Source of the DNA: Methanobrevibacter sp.
GTDB taxonomy: Archaea; Methanobacteriota; Methanobacteria; Methanobacteriales; Methanobacteriaceae
Reading direction: 5' to 3'
Assembly (NCBI GenBank): GCA_022775905.1
Contig: JALFJX010000009.1
Location: forward strand, 1-64,000
DNA: 64,000 bases
Position numbers and translations under genes: made by a program. Shown in pieces: positions 39,247-52,363 of this stretch (its first letter is position 1; every line of letters begins with the position of its first letter). The notes under the pieces are model-generated. The model did no database searches. It was not told the origin of the DNA and saw nothing but the letters and a program-made list of their open reading frames with translations.

Positions 39247-39807
39247 TTAGTGTGCTGCTTTAGCAACTCTTTCTTTCTCTTCAGCTTTTCTTAAAGCAAA
39301 GCTTCTTGAATCTTCTTCGGATGCAAGAATTAATTCATCAGCTAAACATTCAGCAACAGATTTTCTGTTTTTGAATGAAGATTGTAAAGTACCTCTAGTT
39401 AAGAAACCTAATGAAAGGTCAACTCTTCTTTGTGGAGAAATATCTACAGCAACTTGGTATCCAATACCACCGTATTTAATACGGGTAGTTTCTTCACGAG
39501 GTGCAGTGTTTTCAACTGCTTTAACTAAAACTTGAACAGGGTTCTTTTTAGTTCTTCTGTTGATAATTTCTAAAGCATCTTTAACAATATTGTAAGCTTT
39601 ATTCTTTTTACCAGAGTTGAGATGGGTTCTCATGATTTTGTTCATTAACCTTTCAACAATGGATACTTTAGATTTTGCGAATTGTCTTTTTACATGTCTA
39701 CCAGAAGTATGTGGAACTAAGGTTTCATCTAAGCAGATGTATTTTACTAAACCTAAGTCATCTACTTTTACTTCATCGAGATCCCATTTATCGAATAATT
39801 TACTCAT
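39247..39807 (-). CDS. rpsG: 30S ribosomal protein S7 (uS7)
   Basis: Archaeal S7 (186 aa), a 30S head assembly protein. VPHTSGRHVKRQFAKSK, LMNKIMRTHLNSGKK and GGIGYQVAVDISPQRRVD are characteristic. ATG 39807 is chosen with GGTGG 8 nt upstream. It lies between S12 and EF-2 in the conserved str order, with 13 nt to S12. Confidence 0.97.
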   Translation of the reverse strand: MSKLFDKWDLDEVKVDDLGLVKYICLDETLVPHTSGRHVKRQFAKSKVSIVERLMNKIMRTHLNSGKKNKAYNIVKDALEIINRRTKKNPVQVLVKAVENTAPREETTRIKYGGIGYQVAVDISPQRRVDLSLGFLTRGTLQSSFKNRKSVAECLADELILASEEDSRSFALRKAEEKERVAKAAH

Positions 39808-39820
39808 AAATATAACCACC

Positions 39821-40246
39821 TTATCTTACAGGTTTTTCGATTTTCCCACTTACCATTTCTGATAAAGCTACGTTATTAACTTTGGAAACTTTCCAACGAA
39901 CTCCCGGAATATCCCCCATGGATCTTCCAGATGGTCCACCGATTCCTTCAATCATTACTTCATCGTGCTCATCGATAAATCCAATAGCGCCATCACCTGG
40001 TGCGAAAGCGGTTAATTGTTTACCGTTTTTAATTAATTGAACACGTACACATTTACGAATAGCAGAGTTAGGTTGTTTTGCTTCTATCCCTACTTTCTCG
40101 ATTACAATACCTCTAGCTTGAGGAGCTCCTTCGAGAGGATCTGCTTTAACATCTAATCTTAAAGCTCTTCTTTTGTAATCTACATCTTTCCACTTAAAAT
40201 TTTGTCTATTTTTTTTAAGTTTTTTTGCAGCAAAAAGTCCTGGCAT
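39821..40246 (-). CDS. rpsL: 30S ribosomal protein S12 (uS12)
   Basis: Archaeal S12 (141 aa), decoding-site protein. The universal [15 protein letters not shown] segment and the [19 protein letters not shown] end are intact. GAGGA precedes the ATG. Unlike the usual close link with NusA, 325 nt separate it from nusA, and that gap contains a terminator and a promoter region, so S12 starts its own transcription unit here. Confidence 0.97.
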   Translation of the reverse strand: MPGLFAAKKLKKNRQNFKWKDVDYKRRALRLDVKADPLEGAPQARGIVIEKVGIEAKQPNSAIRKCVRVQLIKNGKQLTAFAPGDGAIGFIDEHDEVMIEGIGGPSGRSMGDIPGVRWKVSKVNNVALSEMVSGKIEKPVR

Positions 40247-40529
40247 AATTTTTCCTCGAATTTTTTTATCTTAAAAACATATCAAAGAATCCACCGCTGC
40301 GATTTATACTATAATCTTATAGTACAATCTAAATTCTAAGATATAAATCAGTAATAATAATATAATAGATAAAACAAGTTTACCTAAGAAGATATCTTGA
40401 AATAATATTAAAAACCTTGACAAAAAGCACACGTAGTCAAGTTATAACCAGTACAGATATCTTATGATAATTTATATAGTTTAACCTTTATAAAGGTATG
40501 TATTCAATATATTAATAAATAAAAAAAAG
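40247..40529 (-). promoter_or_regulatory. Promoter/leader region of the S12-S7-EF-2 unit
   Basis: This gap has no gene. It contains minus-strand TATA-like elements near 40300-40312 and 40338-40350, and between them the palindrome TACTATAA-TC-TTATAGTA (40307-40324). Further perfect palindromes lie upstream: AAGATATCTT at 40388-40397 and CCTTTATAAAGG near 40485-40496. A small G+C-rich patch (CCACCGCTGCG) lies close to the predicted mRNA start. The layout suggests specific control of ribosomal protein expression. Confidence 0.5.
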
Positions 40530-40578
40530 TAATTTTTAAAAAAAATAAATTAAAATAAAATAGCTCGAAAGCTATTTT
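40530..40578 (-). terminator. Hairpin terminator at the nusA stop codon
   Basis: AAAATAGCT and AGCTATTTT (40557-40578) form a 9-bp stem capped by TTCG on the minus strand; the TAG stop is in the stem and several T-runs follow, including T8. It closes the rpo unit. Confidence 0.75.
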
Positions 40579-41003
40579 AAAATAATATTATCAATATCAT
40601 GTTGTCTATTAGCTAATAATTTAGCTCTTTCGATATTAATTCCGTTTTTACCGATAGCAATACGTTTGTTGGTATTGTCTGCTGTGACAATAGCTATTTT
40701 TTCACCTGACTGTTTTTGACTTATTTTAACAGACTGTAACTTTGCAGGGGATAAAACATTTTTGATAAATTGTATTGGATCATCATCTAATTCGATAATT
40801 TCAACACTTTTATCTACTGCTCTTTGAACTTTAGAAACAGAACTTCCACCTTTACCGATAGCAAGTCCCATGTCACCATTTTTGACAATGAAAGTGACTT
40901 TTCCATGTTCATCATCGATAATGCAATCTTTAACCATTGCTCCAGTCATGCTTTCGAAAAGAGCTATGAATCTAATTTCATTTGCACTAAGTTTAATAGA
41001 CAC
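40572..41003 (-). CDS. nusA: NusA-like transcription factor (two KH domains)
   Basis: The archaeal NusA homologue (143 aa) has only the two KH RNA-binding domains and none of the bacterial RNAP-binding or S1 parts. The KH signatures are MGLAIGKGGSSVSKVQ and RIAIGKNGINIERAK. It starts with GTG, with AGGT 8 nt upstream, and is 6 nt downstream of L30e. Expected role: RNA binding during transcription elongation or termination with the polymerase encoded upstream. Confidence 0.94.
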   Translation of the reverse strand: MSIKLSANEIRFIALFESMTGAMVKDCIIDDEHGKVTFIVKNGDMGLAIGKGGSSVSKVQRAVDKSVEIIELDDDPIQFIKNVLSPAKLQSVKISQKQSGEKIAIVTADNTNKRIAIGKNGINIERAKLLANRQHDIDNIILK

Positions 41004-41009
41004 TTAAAT

Positions 41010-41309
41010 CTACCTCAAATCGTCTAATATTGTAGAATCTCCTGGATCGTTAACGATTAATGTAGCAACTGTGAAAGGTTTACCACAAACAGACCCTAAA
41101 TCTACACTAGTTCCATCATATACAATAGATGGGATTTCGGAAAGATTTGCATAATATTCAACATCTTCAATAATTTCTTTAGGAGCGTTAGCAGCAACAA
41201 CAACGAGTTGGCCTTTTCCTAATTTTAAAGATTGAATTGATTTTTCAGAGCCTAAAGTTACATCACCAGTATCGACAGCTACTCTGATTCCTCTATCTAC
41301 GTCCATCAT
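41010..41309 (-). CDS. rpl30e: 50S ribosomal protein L30e
   Basis: A 99-aa member of the L7Ae/L30e RNA-binding family. The kink-turn binding segment VVVAANAPKEIIEDVEYYA and the ending GKPFTVATLIVNDPGDS fit L30e rather than L7Ae. Two ATG codons are adjacent; AGGAGG makes either possible, and the second gives better spacing. Its place between rpoA2 and nusA is the conserved archaeal order. Confidence 0.95.
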   Translation of the reverse strand: MMDVDRGIRVAVDTGDVTLGSEKSIQSLKLGKGQLVVVAANAPKEIIEDVEYYANLSEIPSIVYDGTSVDLGSVCGKPFTVATLIVNDPGDSTILDDLR

Positions 41310-41317
41310 CTAGCCTC

Positions 41318-42496
41318 CTATTCATTTTTATAATCCATTTTGACACCGATAGAACCGGTACCAAGAGGTATTGGTTGTCCAATAATAATATTTTCGATGA
41401 TACCTGTTAAATCATCTACTTCACCACGAATACTTGCGTGGAGTAAATGTTTACCAGTTTCTTCAAAAGCTGCACGAGCTAAAACACTTGATTTTTCACC
41501 ACTAATACCATGTCTTCCAATAGATTTAACAACACCTTCGGAAGTCATAATATCTGCAACTAACATAATGTGTCTTACATCAACACTAAGACCTTGTTCT
41601 GAGAGAGTTTTTTGAGCTTCGTTGATAATTGATCTACGAGCTGCTTCAATACCCAAAACTTGACCGATTTCGTGAATATTGTTGGTGGTAGTTCTAACTT
41701 GGTCAATACCTTCCATACTGAGAACCTTTTTAAGGTTGGATCCTTCAGTGTGAATAATCCATTCTTCATCACGACGGATAATGACTCTTCCAATATTTTT
41801 AATACCACTGATTTGTAAATCACGGAATTTGTCTGCTAAAAGACGAAGTTCCCTAATAATGAAATCTGAATCGGTTTTAGTGCTTGATAAAACAATATTG
41901 TCACCATTAATTGTAGCTTTTTTAAATGCTTTTAAGATTTTTGCATCAATTTCTTCTCTGTCGAGTCTTTTTTCTGCAATTTTCTTATTATCTAAAACAG
42001 CTTCAACTTCCATGGTTCCATAATTTAAATTGAAATCTGAAAGAATATCGTTAATAGTACTTTTACCAATTTTATTAGCTAAAGTTCTAACAAATTCTTC
42101 ATCATCACGTTTATCTTCAGTGAAATAAATATCCATAGTTGGAGTTTTGATTTTTTCTCTAGCATCCACAATTTCAATAAGTCTCGGAAGACCTAATGTT
42201 ACGTTTAACTCAGTTACCCCTGCATAGTGAAAAGTACGCATAGTCATCTGAGTACCAGGTTCACCTACAGATTGTGCAGCTACTGTTCCAACAGCCTCTC
42301 CAGCTTCAACATGAGCTCGGTCATAGGCCTGTTTGAGCTTAATAATGAGTTTACGTAATTCATCATCAGTCAAATTTTTACTGATATAATGTTCAGCTAA
42401 ATCTTCGATATAACTATCTGCAAAATCAATGCCGAGATTTTCAGTCTCATTAATTTCATCAATCATATCAATAACTTTAGTTATAATTTCATCCAT
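41318..42496 (-). CDS. rpoA2: DNA-directed RNA polymerase subunit A''
   Basis: The C-terminal part of the archaeal largest subunit (392 aa), carrying the jaw and the bridge-helix end. [22 protein letters not shown] near residue 60 is the universal trigger-loop region, and [24 protein letters not shown] is near the end. No intein. GGTG precedes the ATG and the gap to rpoA1 is 8 nt, so the two halves are translated from one message. Confidence 0.97.
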   Translation of the reverse strand: MDEIITKVIDMIDEINETENLGIDFADSYIEDLAEHYISKNLTDDELRKLIIKLKQAYDRAHVEAGEAVGTVAAQSVGEPGTQMTMRTFHYAGVTELNVTLGLPRLIEIVDAREKIKTPTMDIYFTEDKRDDEEFVRTLANKIGKSTINDILSDFNLNYGTMEVEAVLDNKKIAEKRLDREEIDAKILKAFKKATINGDNIVLSSTKTDSDFIIRELRLLADKFRDLQISGIKNIGRVIIRRDEEWIIHTEGSNLKKVLSMEGIDQVRTTTNNIHEIGQVLGIEAARRSIINEAQKTLSEQGLSVDVRHIMLVADIMTSEGVVKSIGRHGISGEKSSVLARAAFEETGKHLLHASIRGEVDDLTGIIENIIIGQPIPLGTGSIGVKMDYKNE

Positions 42497-42504
42497 AGTT
42501 ACAC

Positions 42505-45500
42505 CTATTTACCTTCCATTTCAATTTCATCAGCATCTTTCTCTGAAGAAGAATCCATCATCCTAATTTCGCTAATAAGTTTATTTAAATCAGCAGGTTT
42601 ACCGAAGTCAGATTTAGCTGGATCTACACCATCTTCACCGAACATGGTTTGGATAACGTTTCCTTGGTTATCAGTAACAAGTCCTGTGGATTTTACTTGT
42701 AAATCTTGTAAAGCGTTTACAAGTCTTCTTTGCATGTAACCGGATTGTGCGGTACGAATCGCAGTATCTACAAGACCTTCTCTACCACCCATTGCGTGGA
42801 AGAAGAATTCAATTGGGTCAAGTCCAGATTTATAACTTGAGTGAACAAATCCTTTCGCTTTTGCCCCTAACTCACCTTTCTTGAAGTGAGGTAAAGTTCT
42901 TTTAATGTATCCTCTTTCGATACGTCCACCCCTAACTGCTTGTTGTCCTACACAAGCAGTAATCTGAGTAAGGTTCAACATGGATGCCCTTGCACCAGTA
43001 CGTGCCATTACTACAGAGTGGTTTTCAACTGCCATTACATGGTCATAAGGATCATCGAGAGATTGTTTACCCATGTTAAGATAATGTTCTGCAATTTGAC
43101 CAGACATATCCCTTGCTTCACCAAGTACTTGCATGATTTTCATCTCTAAAGTCTCTTCAAGACTTCTACCAGGTAAAGCTTCAAGATAACCATCTTCATA
43201 AGCTTCAACAAGTTTATCTACTTCTGCCATCTTATTTTCCAAGTGCTCGTTAATACGATCTTGAGCTTCACGAGGAATTTCTTCATCGTTTAAACTGGTA
43301 GTAATACCGGTTTTCATGATTCCACAGATAGCAAGGTCAGTAGACCTATCTAAGAACTCTTTAGCTCTTCCAGGACCATATTCTTTAACAATCTTATCTA
43401 AGATTTTACCTGAGAAAGAACCATATGCACTTTCATCTATTGCACCTTGTGTGAGAATTCCGTTTTTAATTACTACTTCTGCATCTTCAGGTGGGTAAAC
43501 TACAGGACATTTGGAAATTTCAGCACTGTAAGATAAGTTTAAGTCATTAGGTAATAATAAAGAGAATAACTCTTTACCAGTCCAATTCTCACCTTTATCT
43601 TTGTAAATATAAGACTCTTCAACATCAATTGGAATTTCAGAGTCAGGTTTTAAATCAAGAGTAGTTTTTAAAACCCATTGACCTTTTTTGAATTCTGGTA
43701 ATTCAAGGTGAGATTTTCTGATAATTTGCAATGCTTGTTCTTCAGTAAATTCAACACCATCACGAGTTAAGAGGTAAGCACCACTAATATGATCGTGAAT
43801 TGCACCAATAATTGGTCCTCCAAACCTTGGAGATAAAATGTGTTCTTGTACACGCATTAATGATTTTGCCTCAGCACGAGACTCATCAGTCTGGAAAACA
43901 TGCATGTTCATTTCGTCCCCATCGAAATCTGCGTTGTAAGGAGGACATACACACAAGTTTAACCTGAAAGTTTTATATGGTAATACTCTTACTTCATGTG
44001 CCATCATACTCATTCTGTGAAGAGAAGGTTGACGATTGAATAAAACCATATCCCCATCTTTAAGATGTCTTTCAACAATAATACCTGGTTCTAATGTTTC
44101 AAGAATGTACTCTTTAGATTCATCAGTTACTCTTCTTTTTCTTCCATCCTTCATGATTACATAATTTGCACCAGGATGAACATCAGGACCATTTTCAATG
44201 CAATTTCTCATTTCATCAAGGTTCCATTCATTTACATAAACAGGTACAGTTACCTCTTTTGCAATCATTTCAGGAACACCGACTTCGTTAATACTGATGT
44301 TTGGATCAGGTGAAATTACAGTACGAGCTGAGAAGTTAACCCTTTTACCTGAAAGGTTGGATCTGAACCTACCTTCTTTACCTTTTAACCTTTGTGTTAA
44401 GGTTTTGAGTGGTCTTCCGGATCTGTGTCTTGCAGGTGGAACTCCACTAGCTTCATTATCAAAGTAAGTAGTTACGTGATATTGTAATAATTCCCATAAA
44501 TCTTCAACGATTAATTGTGGAGCACCAGCTTCCATGTTTTCAAGTAAACGTTGATTAATACGTAAAATATCAACAAGTTTGTGAGTTAAGTCATCCTCAG
44601 ACCTTTCACCAGTATCAAGAATAATTGAAGGCCTTACAGTTACAGGAGGAACAGGAAGAGTAGTTAAAACTAACCATTCTGGTCTTGCAACTTCAGGATT
44701 AACACCTAAAACAAAAGAATCATCATCAGAAATTCTTTCAAGCCTTTCACGAACTTCAGAAGCAGTTAACTTATAATCCTCAGTCAAATTATTAAGAGAT
44801 ATAATGTCCTTGAAGATTTGTTTTAAACGAGTGTTATTTACTTCATAAGTCTCATCAATATCATCAGCAGTAGTCAAACGAGATTTAACAATGTCAATTA
44901 CAGTATCAACATCATTCAATTTCTCACATAAACGGGTTAATAAATTACTGTTGATTAATAATTTGTTCTGGAAGTTTGATTCAATTACATCTTGAAGGAT
45001 TACAACTTTAGTTTTTGTTTCAACTTCTTCTACAGTTTCAGTTTCACCAGTTTCTTCATCAGTGACTTGTTTTGTAACTGGTTCCTCATATTCTTCTGAA
45101 GTATATCCAACAATTTCTTCAGCTAATGGACCAATATCTGCAATAGTAATACTATCAGAAGGTTTAGCTTCATTGAATACTTTTTGGAATTCTAAAAGAG
45201 GATCAATACGTTGAACGATTGAAACTGGTTTATCAAGAATAATTTTATCTTGGATAGCTGCACAGTGAGGGCATTCATCCTTTTTAGCCTTATCATAAAT
45301 CTCTTTAAGAATATCAGAGATACTTTCATTTTGAGCTTTAAGTTCTAAAATGTCATGAGTGTATTTTTTAATTTCATCATCATCTAAAAGAACACGTCCA
45401 CACTCATTACAAGTAGATTTTAAAAGTTTATGAATAACATCCCCAAAACCAACGTGAATAACCGGTCTTGCTAATTCAATACGACCGAAGTGACCTTGAC

Positions 45501-45708
45501 AAACTCCACCTTTAGAACCACAGGTTTTACATTTTAAACTAGGATCAATAACTCCTAACTGAGGATCCATTAAACCTTTATCAATAGGGAATCCGTCATC
45601 ACCATAGGTATCAGGATATTCTACCCTAACAACAGACATCTTACGAATATCATCAGGAGACATTAAACCAAAATTAATTCTTTCAATTTTTTTAATAAAT
45701 GCTGTCAT
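42505..45708 (-). CDS. rpoA1: DNA-directed RNA polymerase subunit A' with large insertion
   Basis: The catalytic largest-subunit half. The active-site NADFDGDEM motif is intact, as are the clamp zinc cysteines (CKTCG...CQGH and CNECG...CPHC). At 1067 aa it is about 200 residues longer than I expect for related methanogens. Most of the excess seems to lie between DKPVSIV (residue 160) and [15 protein letters not shown] (residue 312): about 145 residues including an acidic, Thr/Val-rich stretch ([19 protein letters not shown]). The frame is intact and composition similar to the surroundings, so it is a lineage insertion in the clamp region, not a sequencing fault. Confidence 0.95.
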   Translation of the reverse strand: MTAFIKKIERINFGLMSPDDIRKMSVVRVEYPDTYGDDGFPIDKGLMDPQLGVIDPSLKCKTCGSKGGVCQGHFGRIELARPVIHVGFGDVIHKLLKSTCNECGRVLLDDDEIKKYTHDILELKAQNESISDILKEIYDKAKKDECPHCAAIQDKIILDKPVSIVQRIDPLLEFQKVFNEAKPSDSITIADIGPLAEEIVGYTSEEYEEPVTKQVTDEETGETETVEEVETKTKVVILQDVIESNFQNKLLINSNLLTRLCEKLNDVDTVIDIVKSRLTTADDIDETYEVNNTRLKQIFKDIISLNNLTEDYKLTASEVRERLERISDDDSFVLGVNPEVARPEWLVLTTLPVPPVTVRPSIILDTGERSEDDLTHKLVDILRINQRLLENMEAGAPQLIVEDLWELLQYHVTTYFDNEASGVPPARHRSGRPLKTLTQRLKGKEGRFRSNLSGKRVNFSARTVISPDPNISINEVGVPEMIAKEVTVPVYVNEWNLDEMRNCIENGPDVHPGANYVIMKDGRKRRVTDESKEYILETLEPGIIVERHLKDGDMVLFNRQPSLHRMSMMAHEVRVLPYKTFRLNLCVCPPYNADFDGDEMNMHVFQTDESRAEAKSLMRVQEHILSPRFGGPIIGAIHDHISGAYLLTRDGVEFTEEQALQIIRKSHLELPEFKKGQWVLKTTLDLKPDSEIPIDVEESYIYKDKGENWTGKELFSLLLPNDLNLSYSAEISKCPVVYPPEDAEVVIKNGILTQGAIDESAYGSFSGKILDKIVKEYGPGRAKEFLDRSTDLAICGIMKTGITTSLNDEEIPREAQDRINEHLENKMAEVDKLVEAYEDGYLEALPGRSLEETLEMKIMQVLGEARDMSGQIAEHYLNMGKQSLDDPYDHVMAVENHSVVMARTGARASMLNLTQITACVGQQAVRGGRIERGYIKRTLPHFKKGELGAKAKGFVHSSYKSGLDPIEFFFHAMGGREGLVDTAIRTAQSGYMQRRLVNALQDLQVKSTGLVTDNQGNVIQTMFGEDGVDPAKSDFGKPADLNKLISEIRMMDSSSEKDADEIEMEGK

Positions 45709-45729
45709 GTATTAACTCCTTTAATAATT

Positions 45730-48027
<2,298 letters not shown>

Positions 48028-48036
48028 TCCACCTCC

Positions 48037-49587
48037 TTAAATCAATTCAACATCCATTTGTTCAATAACATCAATAATCTCTTGTTCGTCAGAACCTTCA
48101 GAAATATTACACAATAAAGCTAAGTTCTTTACCAAACCACAGTTAGGTCCCTCAGGAGTCTCATTTGGACAGATTTTACCAAATTGAGTTGGGTGCAAAT
48201 CTCTTGCTTCAAAGTGAGGTTGACTTCTAGTTAACGGAGATACAACACGTCTTAAGTGAGAAAGGGTTCCCATATAACTTGTTCTATCTAAAAGCTGACT
48301 TACACCAGCTCTTCCACCAACCCAGTTTCCAGTAGCAATTGCATGTTTAATGTTTTCAGTTAGAACATCACTACGAACTGCTTGTTTGATTGAAAGTTCT
48401 TTACCACGAGAAAGACTTCTTTCAAGTTGATAACTCATATCTCTTGTTAAATTAGTAAAAGCAACTCTGAATAAATCTTCCATTAAGTCACCGGATACTC
48501 TAAGCCTTTTGTTAGTGTAGTGGTCCTTATCGTGAGGATCTCTTTTTTCTTCAATAACTTCCAATAACATTTCAGTCATTTCAGCAAGATAGATTGCTTT
48601 ATCATAACATCTTTCTTCTTCAATACCCATATGAGGTAATAAATAACGGTTGATAACATCCTTAGCACGTTTATAACGATAATCTTTAGGCATGTTTTTA
48701 GCTACTCTATTACCAATGTATTTAATAGCAGCATCTTGTAAATGTTGTCTTCTTTCTTCTTCAGTACCATTTTTAATTACAGACTGATCTATGAATTTAT
48801 CTAATTCTTCAGAAGAAACTTGAATATCATCTGCAATCATCATCTGGAAATTATTATCATCAGAAATAGCAGTAATAATCTCTTGATCAGTAGATAATCC
48901 AAGAGCTCTTAATAATACAACTAATGGAACTTCTCCAGGAAGATATGGGAAAGAAATTCTTAAAAATGCTTTATTTTTACGTGGTTTTTTATATTCTAAA
49001 GTAATTCTAGCCCTAAAACCACTTTTAATTGAAGTTACAACAGCTTTAGCATGTCTTTCTTCAACTTCACCTATACGTTCAAGAATAATTTTATTCGGTG
49101 CAATCTCTTCCATAGTAACAACAGCTCTTTCAGAACCGTTTACAATGAAGTATCCTCCTAAATCTTGAGGGTCTTCGTGTTTTTCAATTAATTCTTCATC
49201 ACTAAGACCATTAAGATGACAAATATCAGATTTAAGCATAACTGGCAATTCACCAATATATACTTCTTCTAACTTATTATCTTCTCCTTCTTCATTTAAT
49301 GCCATTTCAAGATACATATCTGCAGAATAATTTAAATTCCTAAGTCTAGCTTCAGTAGGGTCAATAATACTTCTAGAACCATCTGCTTCTTTGTTAGATG
49401 GTTTTTCAATACGTATTTTACCAGTTTTTAAAGTATATTTACCATCATCTAATGAAATAGGTTCAGTAATATCAATAATATTTTGAATCCTATTATTTAC
49501 AAAATCATTGTAGGATTTTATATGATGGTCGACTAAATCATATTTATCGAAAAATGCATCAACTAATTTCCAATTATTCACTGTCAT
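48037..49587 (-). CDS. rpoB2: DNA-directed RNA polymerase subunit B''
   Basis: The N-terminal half of the split second-largest subunit (516 aa). LNGLSDEELIEKHEDPQDLGGYFIVNGSER and, near the end, LHPTQFGKICPNETPEGPNCGLVKNLAL (fork and rifampicin-like pocket region) are universal. ATG 49587 is selected by GGAGG 6 nt upstream; the longer frame from 49614 includes that site. The split of B into B'' and B' is typical of methanogens. Confidence 0.97.
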   Translation of the reverse strand: MTVNNWKLVDAFFDKYDLVDHHIKSYNDFVNNRIQNIIDITEPISLDDGKYTLKTGKIRIEKPSNKEADGSRSIIDPTEARLRNLNYSADMYLEMALNEEGEDNKLEEVYIGELPVMLKSDICHLNGLSDEELIEKHEDPQDLGGYFIVNGSERAVVTMEEIAPNKIILERIGEVEERHAKAVVTSIKSGFRARITLEYKKPRKNKAFLRISFPYLPGEVPLVVLLRALGLSTDQEIITAISDDNNFQMMIADDIQVSSEELDKFIDQSVIKNGTEEERRQHLQDAAIKYIGNRVAKNMPKDYRYKRAKDVINRYLLPHMGIEEERCYDKAIYLAEMTEMLLEVIEEKRDPHDKDHYTNKRLRVSGDLMEDLFRVAFTNLTRDMSYQLERSLSRGKELSIKQAVRSDVLTENIKHAIATGNWVGGRAGVSQLLDRTSYMGTLSHLRRVVSPLTRSQPHFEARDLHPTQFGKICPNETPEGPNCGLVKNLALLCNISEGSDEQEIIDVIEQMDVELI

Positions 49588-49756
49588 GAACATCCTCCAA
49601 TTACATAAACGCAATAAAAATAATTAACTAAATAAAAATAATAAATAAAGGAAAATCCTAATAACTAAATCATTTAATCATTATTCTTAATTTACTCCTA
49701 ACTATCTTTTCTAAGATAATTCCTCTCAAACTAAGTTCAAATTTATTATAATGAAT

Positions 49757-49800
49757 TTCCAAAAAAAACAAAAAAAATATAGAAATTAATATATAAACTT
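49757..49800 (-). promoter_or_regulatory. Promoter and T-tracts between rpoH and rpoB2
   Basis: On the minus strand AAGTTTATATATTAA (49787-49800 region) is a strong TATA box, followed by T8-G-T8 at about 49760-49779. The T-tracts could end the rpoH message while the TATA box starts a separate rpoB2 message near 49765. Confidence 0.5.
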
Positions 49801-49819
49801 CACTAATTCTAAATTTATA

Positions 49820-50065
49820 TTACTCTTCAACAATCCTATAAGTAACAAAAACACCCGCAGTTTGACTTTCACGAGTTATTCTTAAAATATCGCCTTTTCT
49901 TGCACCAATAGCTAAAACAACAGGGTCATATACTTTAATTTTAGGAAGATTCTTAAAATCATAATCCACATCACTAAATTCGCTTGAAATTTCTTCTTCA
50001 GTCATGATTTCATGCTTTGGTACAAGCATGTGTTTTTGAATATTAAATTTAGTTTCACTTTTCAA
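49820..50065 (-). CDS. rpoH: DNA-directed RNA polymerase subunit H
   Basis: Archaeal RpoH (81 aa), equivalent to the C-terminal part of eukaryotic Rpb5. LVPKHEIMTEEE, LPKIKVYDPVVLAIGARKGDILRI and the YRIVEE end are diagnostic. I place the start at the TTG 50065 because GGAGG is 8 nt upstream; the longer frame starts inside that site. It heads the polymerase cluster and lies directly downstream of a tRNA array. Confidence 0.95.
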   Translation of the reverse strand: MKSETKFNIQKHMLVPKHEIMTEEEISSEFSDVDYDFKNLPKIKVYDPVVLAIGARKGDILRITRESQTAGVFVTYRIVEE

Positions 50066-50109
50066 AATAATTTCCTCCAAATAGAAAAGTTAAAATATAA
50101 AATTAGAAA

Positions 50110-50183
<74 letters not shown>

Positions 50184-50216
50184 ATGAGATATGTTAACAC
50201 TATTTAAGTTTCGAAG

Positions 50217-50288
50217 CGCCCTGGCCGGGATTTGAACCCGAGTCGCGGGCTCGACAGGCCCACATGATAGCCCCTACACCACCAGGGC
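50217..50288 (-). tRNA. tRNA-Asp(GUC)
   Basis: 72-nt cloverleaf on the minus strand: acceptor GCCCTGG/CCAGGGC, discriminator G and anticodon loop CTGTCGA (GTC). Confidence 0.94.
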
Positions 50289-50413
50289 ATAGAACCTCAA
50301 ACAGTATAACAATACACTATTCAATTATTATGTTTCTTATCATATATAAATGTTTCGGAAAAACATATTTTTTTCCAAATTTTTAAATATGATTTCAAAC
50401 AATTAACTGAAAA

Positions 50414-50487
<74 letters not shown>

Positions 50488-50491
50488 TAAA

Positions 50492-50566
<75 letters not shown>

Positions 50567-50685
50567 ACACACATAATAATGTATGCAGATAACATACTAA
50601 TTATAAGTTTATACGATGTAGTATATAAATGTTTCTATAATTATTCATAATTATGAAAAAATTACTACATGAATACAAAATTAAA

Positions 50686-50759
<74 letters not shown>

Positions 50760-50875
50760 ACAGTTTTAATATTGTATAACAAAATTAATTATGTTAAAAG
50801 TCACTTAAATAGTTTACTATAATTCAAATTAAATCAAGTAAAATTATAAATAATAAAAAATTATAATTAATAATC

Positions 50876-51742
50876 ATGACAAATAAAGAGACTGAATTAT
50901 TTAATAATATAAAAGGAAATTTAACAAAAATTAAAGAAAAAAATGCTCTAACTCATTGTATCACCAATTCAGTTACAATTAATGACTGTGCAAATGCAAT
51001 TCTCGCTATAGGAGGATCACCATTTATGGCAGAAGATGCAGAAGAACTTGAAGAAGTTGTTACAATAGCTGATGTTTTAGTAATAAATATCGGAAAATTA
51101 AGCAAAAACCAAATTGAAGCAATGAAAATTAGTTGCAAAACTGCTGATGAAACTAACACCCCAATCATATTAGATCCAGTAGGAGTTGGAGTAACAGAAC
51201 TTAGAAATAAAACAACTATGGAACTGATTGAAAACCATAACATTACTGCAATTAGAGGAAACATAAGTGAAATCAAAGCAATTGCAAAATTATCTGGAGT
51301 TTTAGATGAGAGTAACGCAGCAAAAGGCGTTGATGTAAATGCTGATGATATCATAACCAAAGAAAATCTAAAAGCTAATGGTGAATTAATATCCACACTG
51401 GCTTCAAAATTAGACACTGTAATCCTAGCAAGTGGACCTATTGATATATTAACCGATGGAAAAACAACAATTGCTATTAATAACGGAGATGATATGATGC
51501 CATTAATTACAGGAAGTGGCTGTATGTTATCTTCAATTGTTGGAAGTTGTATTGGAGGATCAAATCCATTAGAAGGAACTCTTATTGCAATTTTAGCAAT
51601 GAACCTTGCTGGTGAAAAAGCAAGAGCAAAAGTTGATGAAAGAAATGAAGGTACTGGATCATTCAGAACATACCTAATTGATTACTTATATAAAACAAAC
51701 AGCGAAACTTTAATTAACGAATCAAACATTATGATATTATGA
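50876..51742 (+). CDS. thiM: Hydroxyethylthiazole kinase
   Basis: ThiM phosphorylates the thiazole alcohol for thiamine salvage. The ribokinase-like fold is marked by LTHCITNSVTINDCAN near residue 25, LDPVGVGVTELR, and the catalytic GSGCMLSSIVGSCIG near 220. Length of 288 aa is slightly long owing to the N-terminus. No ribosome site precedes the ATG, so initiation may be leaderless. It overlaps thiE by 4 nt (ATGA). I see no thiamine riboswitch fold upstream. Confidence 0.93.
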   Translation: MTNKETELFNNIKGNLTKIKEKNALTHCITNSVTINDCANAILAIGGSPFMAEDAEELEEVVTIADVLVINIGKLSKNQIEAMKISCKTADETNTPIILDPVGVGVTELRNKTTMELIENHNITAIRGNISEIKAIAKLSGVLDESNAAKGVDVNADDIITKENLKANGELISTLASKLDTVILASGPIDILTDGKTTIAINNGDDMMPLITGSGCMLSSIVGSCIGGSNPLEGTLIAILAMNLAGEKARAKVDERNEGTGSFRTYLIDYLYKTNSETLINESNIMIL

Positions 51743-52359
51743 AAACTATTGATTTATCCCTTTATCTTGTAACCGACAAAAGTGATGATGTTGAAAAATT
51801 CCTGAAAACCATAGAAGAAGCCATAAAAGGTGGAGTTAGTGTAGTTCAAATTAGAGAAAAAACTGCTGAAACATTAGATTTCTATAATTTAGCTTTGAAA
51901 GTTAAGGAAATTACAACAAAATACAATGTACCTTTAATAATCAATGATAGAGTTGATATAGCATTAGCCATAGATGCAGACGGCGTGCATGTTGGTCAAA
52001 GTGACATGCCCTGTGAAGTTACAAGAAAACTAATCGGGACAGATAAAATTTTAGGCGTCTCAGCTGCAACAATAACCGAAGCAAAAAAAGCACAAAAAGA
52101 TGGTGCAGACTACATTGGAACTGGAGCAGTATTCCCAACTGCAACCAAAGATGACGCACCTTCAATTACAAAACAAAACTTAAAAGAAATTGTTGAATCA
52201 ATTGACATACCAGTAGTTGCGATTGGTGGAATTAATAATGATAATGCATCTGAACTAACAGATACTGGAATTGCAGGATTGTCTGTCGTAAGTGCAATAA
52301 TGAGTGCTGATGATCCCAAAAAAGCATCAGAAGAGTTATTAAATATTTTTAATAACTAA
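51739..52359 (+). CDS. thiE: Thiamine-phosphate synthase
   Basis: ThiE joins the pyrimidine and thiazole phosphates to make thiamine phosphate. The TIM-barrel motifs VVQIREKTAETLDFY, LIINDRVDIALAIDADGVHVGQ and YIGTGAVFPTATKDDAP are complete. Length of 206 aa is typical. Translationally coupled to thiM through a 4-nt overlap; together they use salvaged thiazole. Confidence 0.94.
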   Translation: MKTIDLSLYLVTDKSDDVEKFLKTIEEAIKGGVSVVQIREKTAETLDFYNLALKVKEITTKYNVPLIINDRVDIALAIDADGVHVGQSDMPCEVTRKLIGTDKILGVSAATITEAKKAQKDGADYIGTGAVFPTATKDDAPSITKQNLKEIVESIDIPVVAIGGINNDNASELTDTGIAGLSVVSAIMSADDPKKASEELLNIFNN

Positions 52360-52363
52360 TTTT

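Noticed and set aside
50760-50875. Thiamine riboswitch before thiM
   Set aside because: The 116-nt gap is plain A+T-rich sequence without the conserved TPP aptamer motifs, and the gene appears leaderless.
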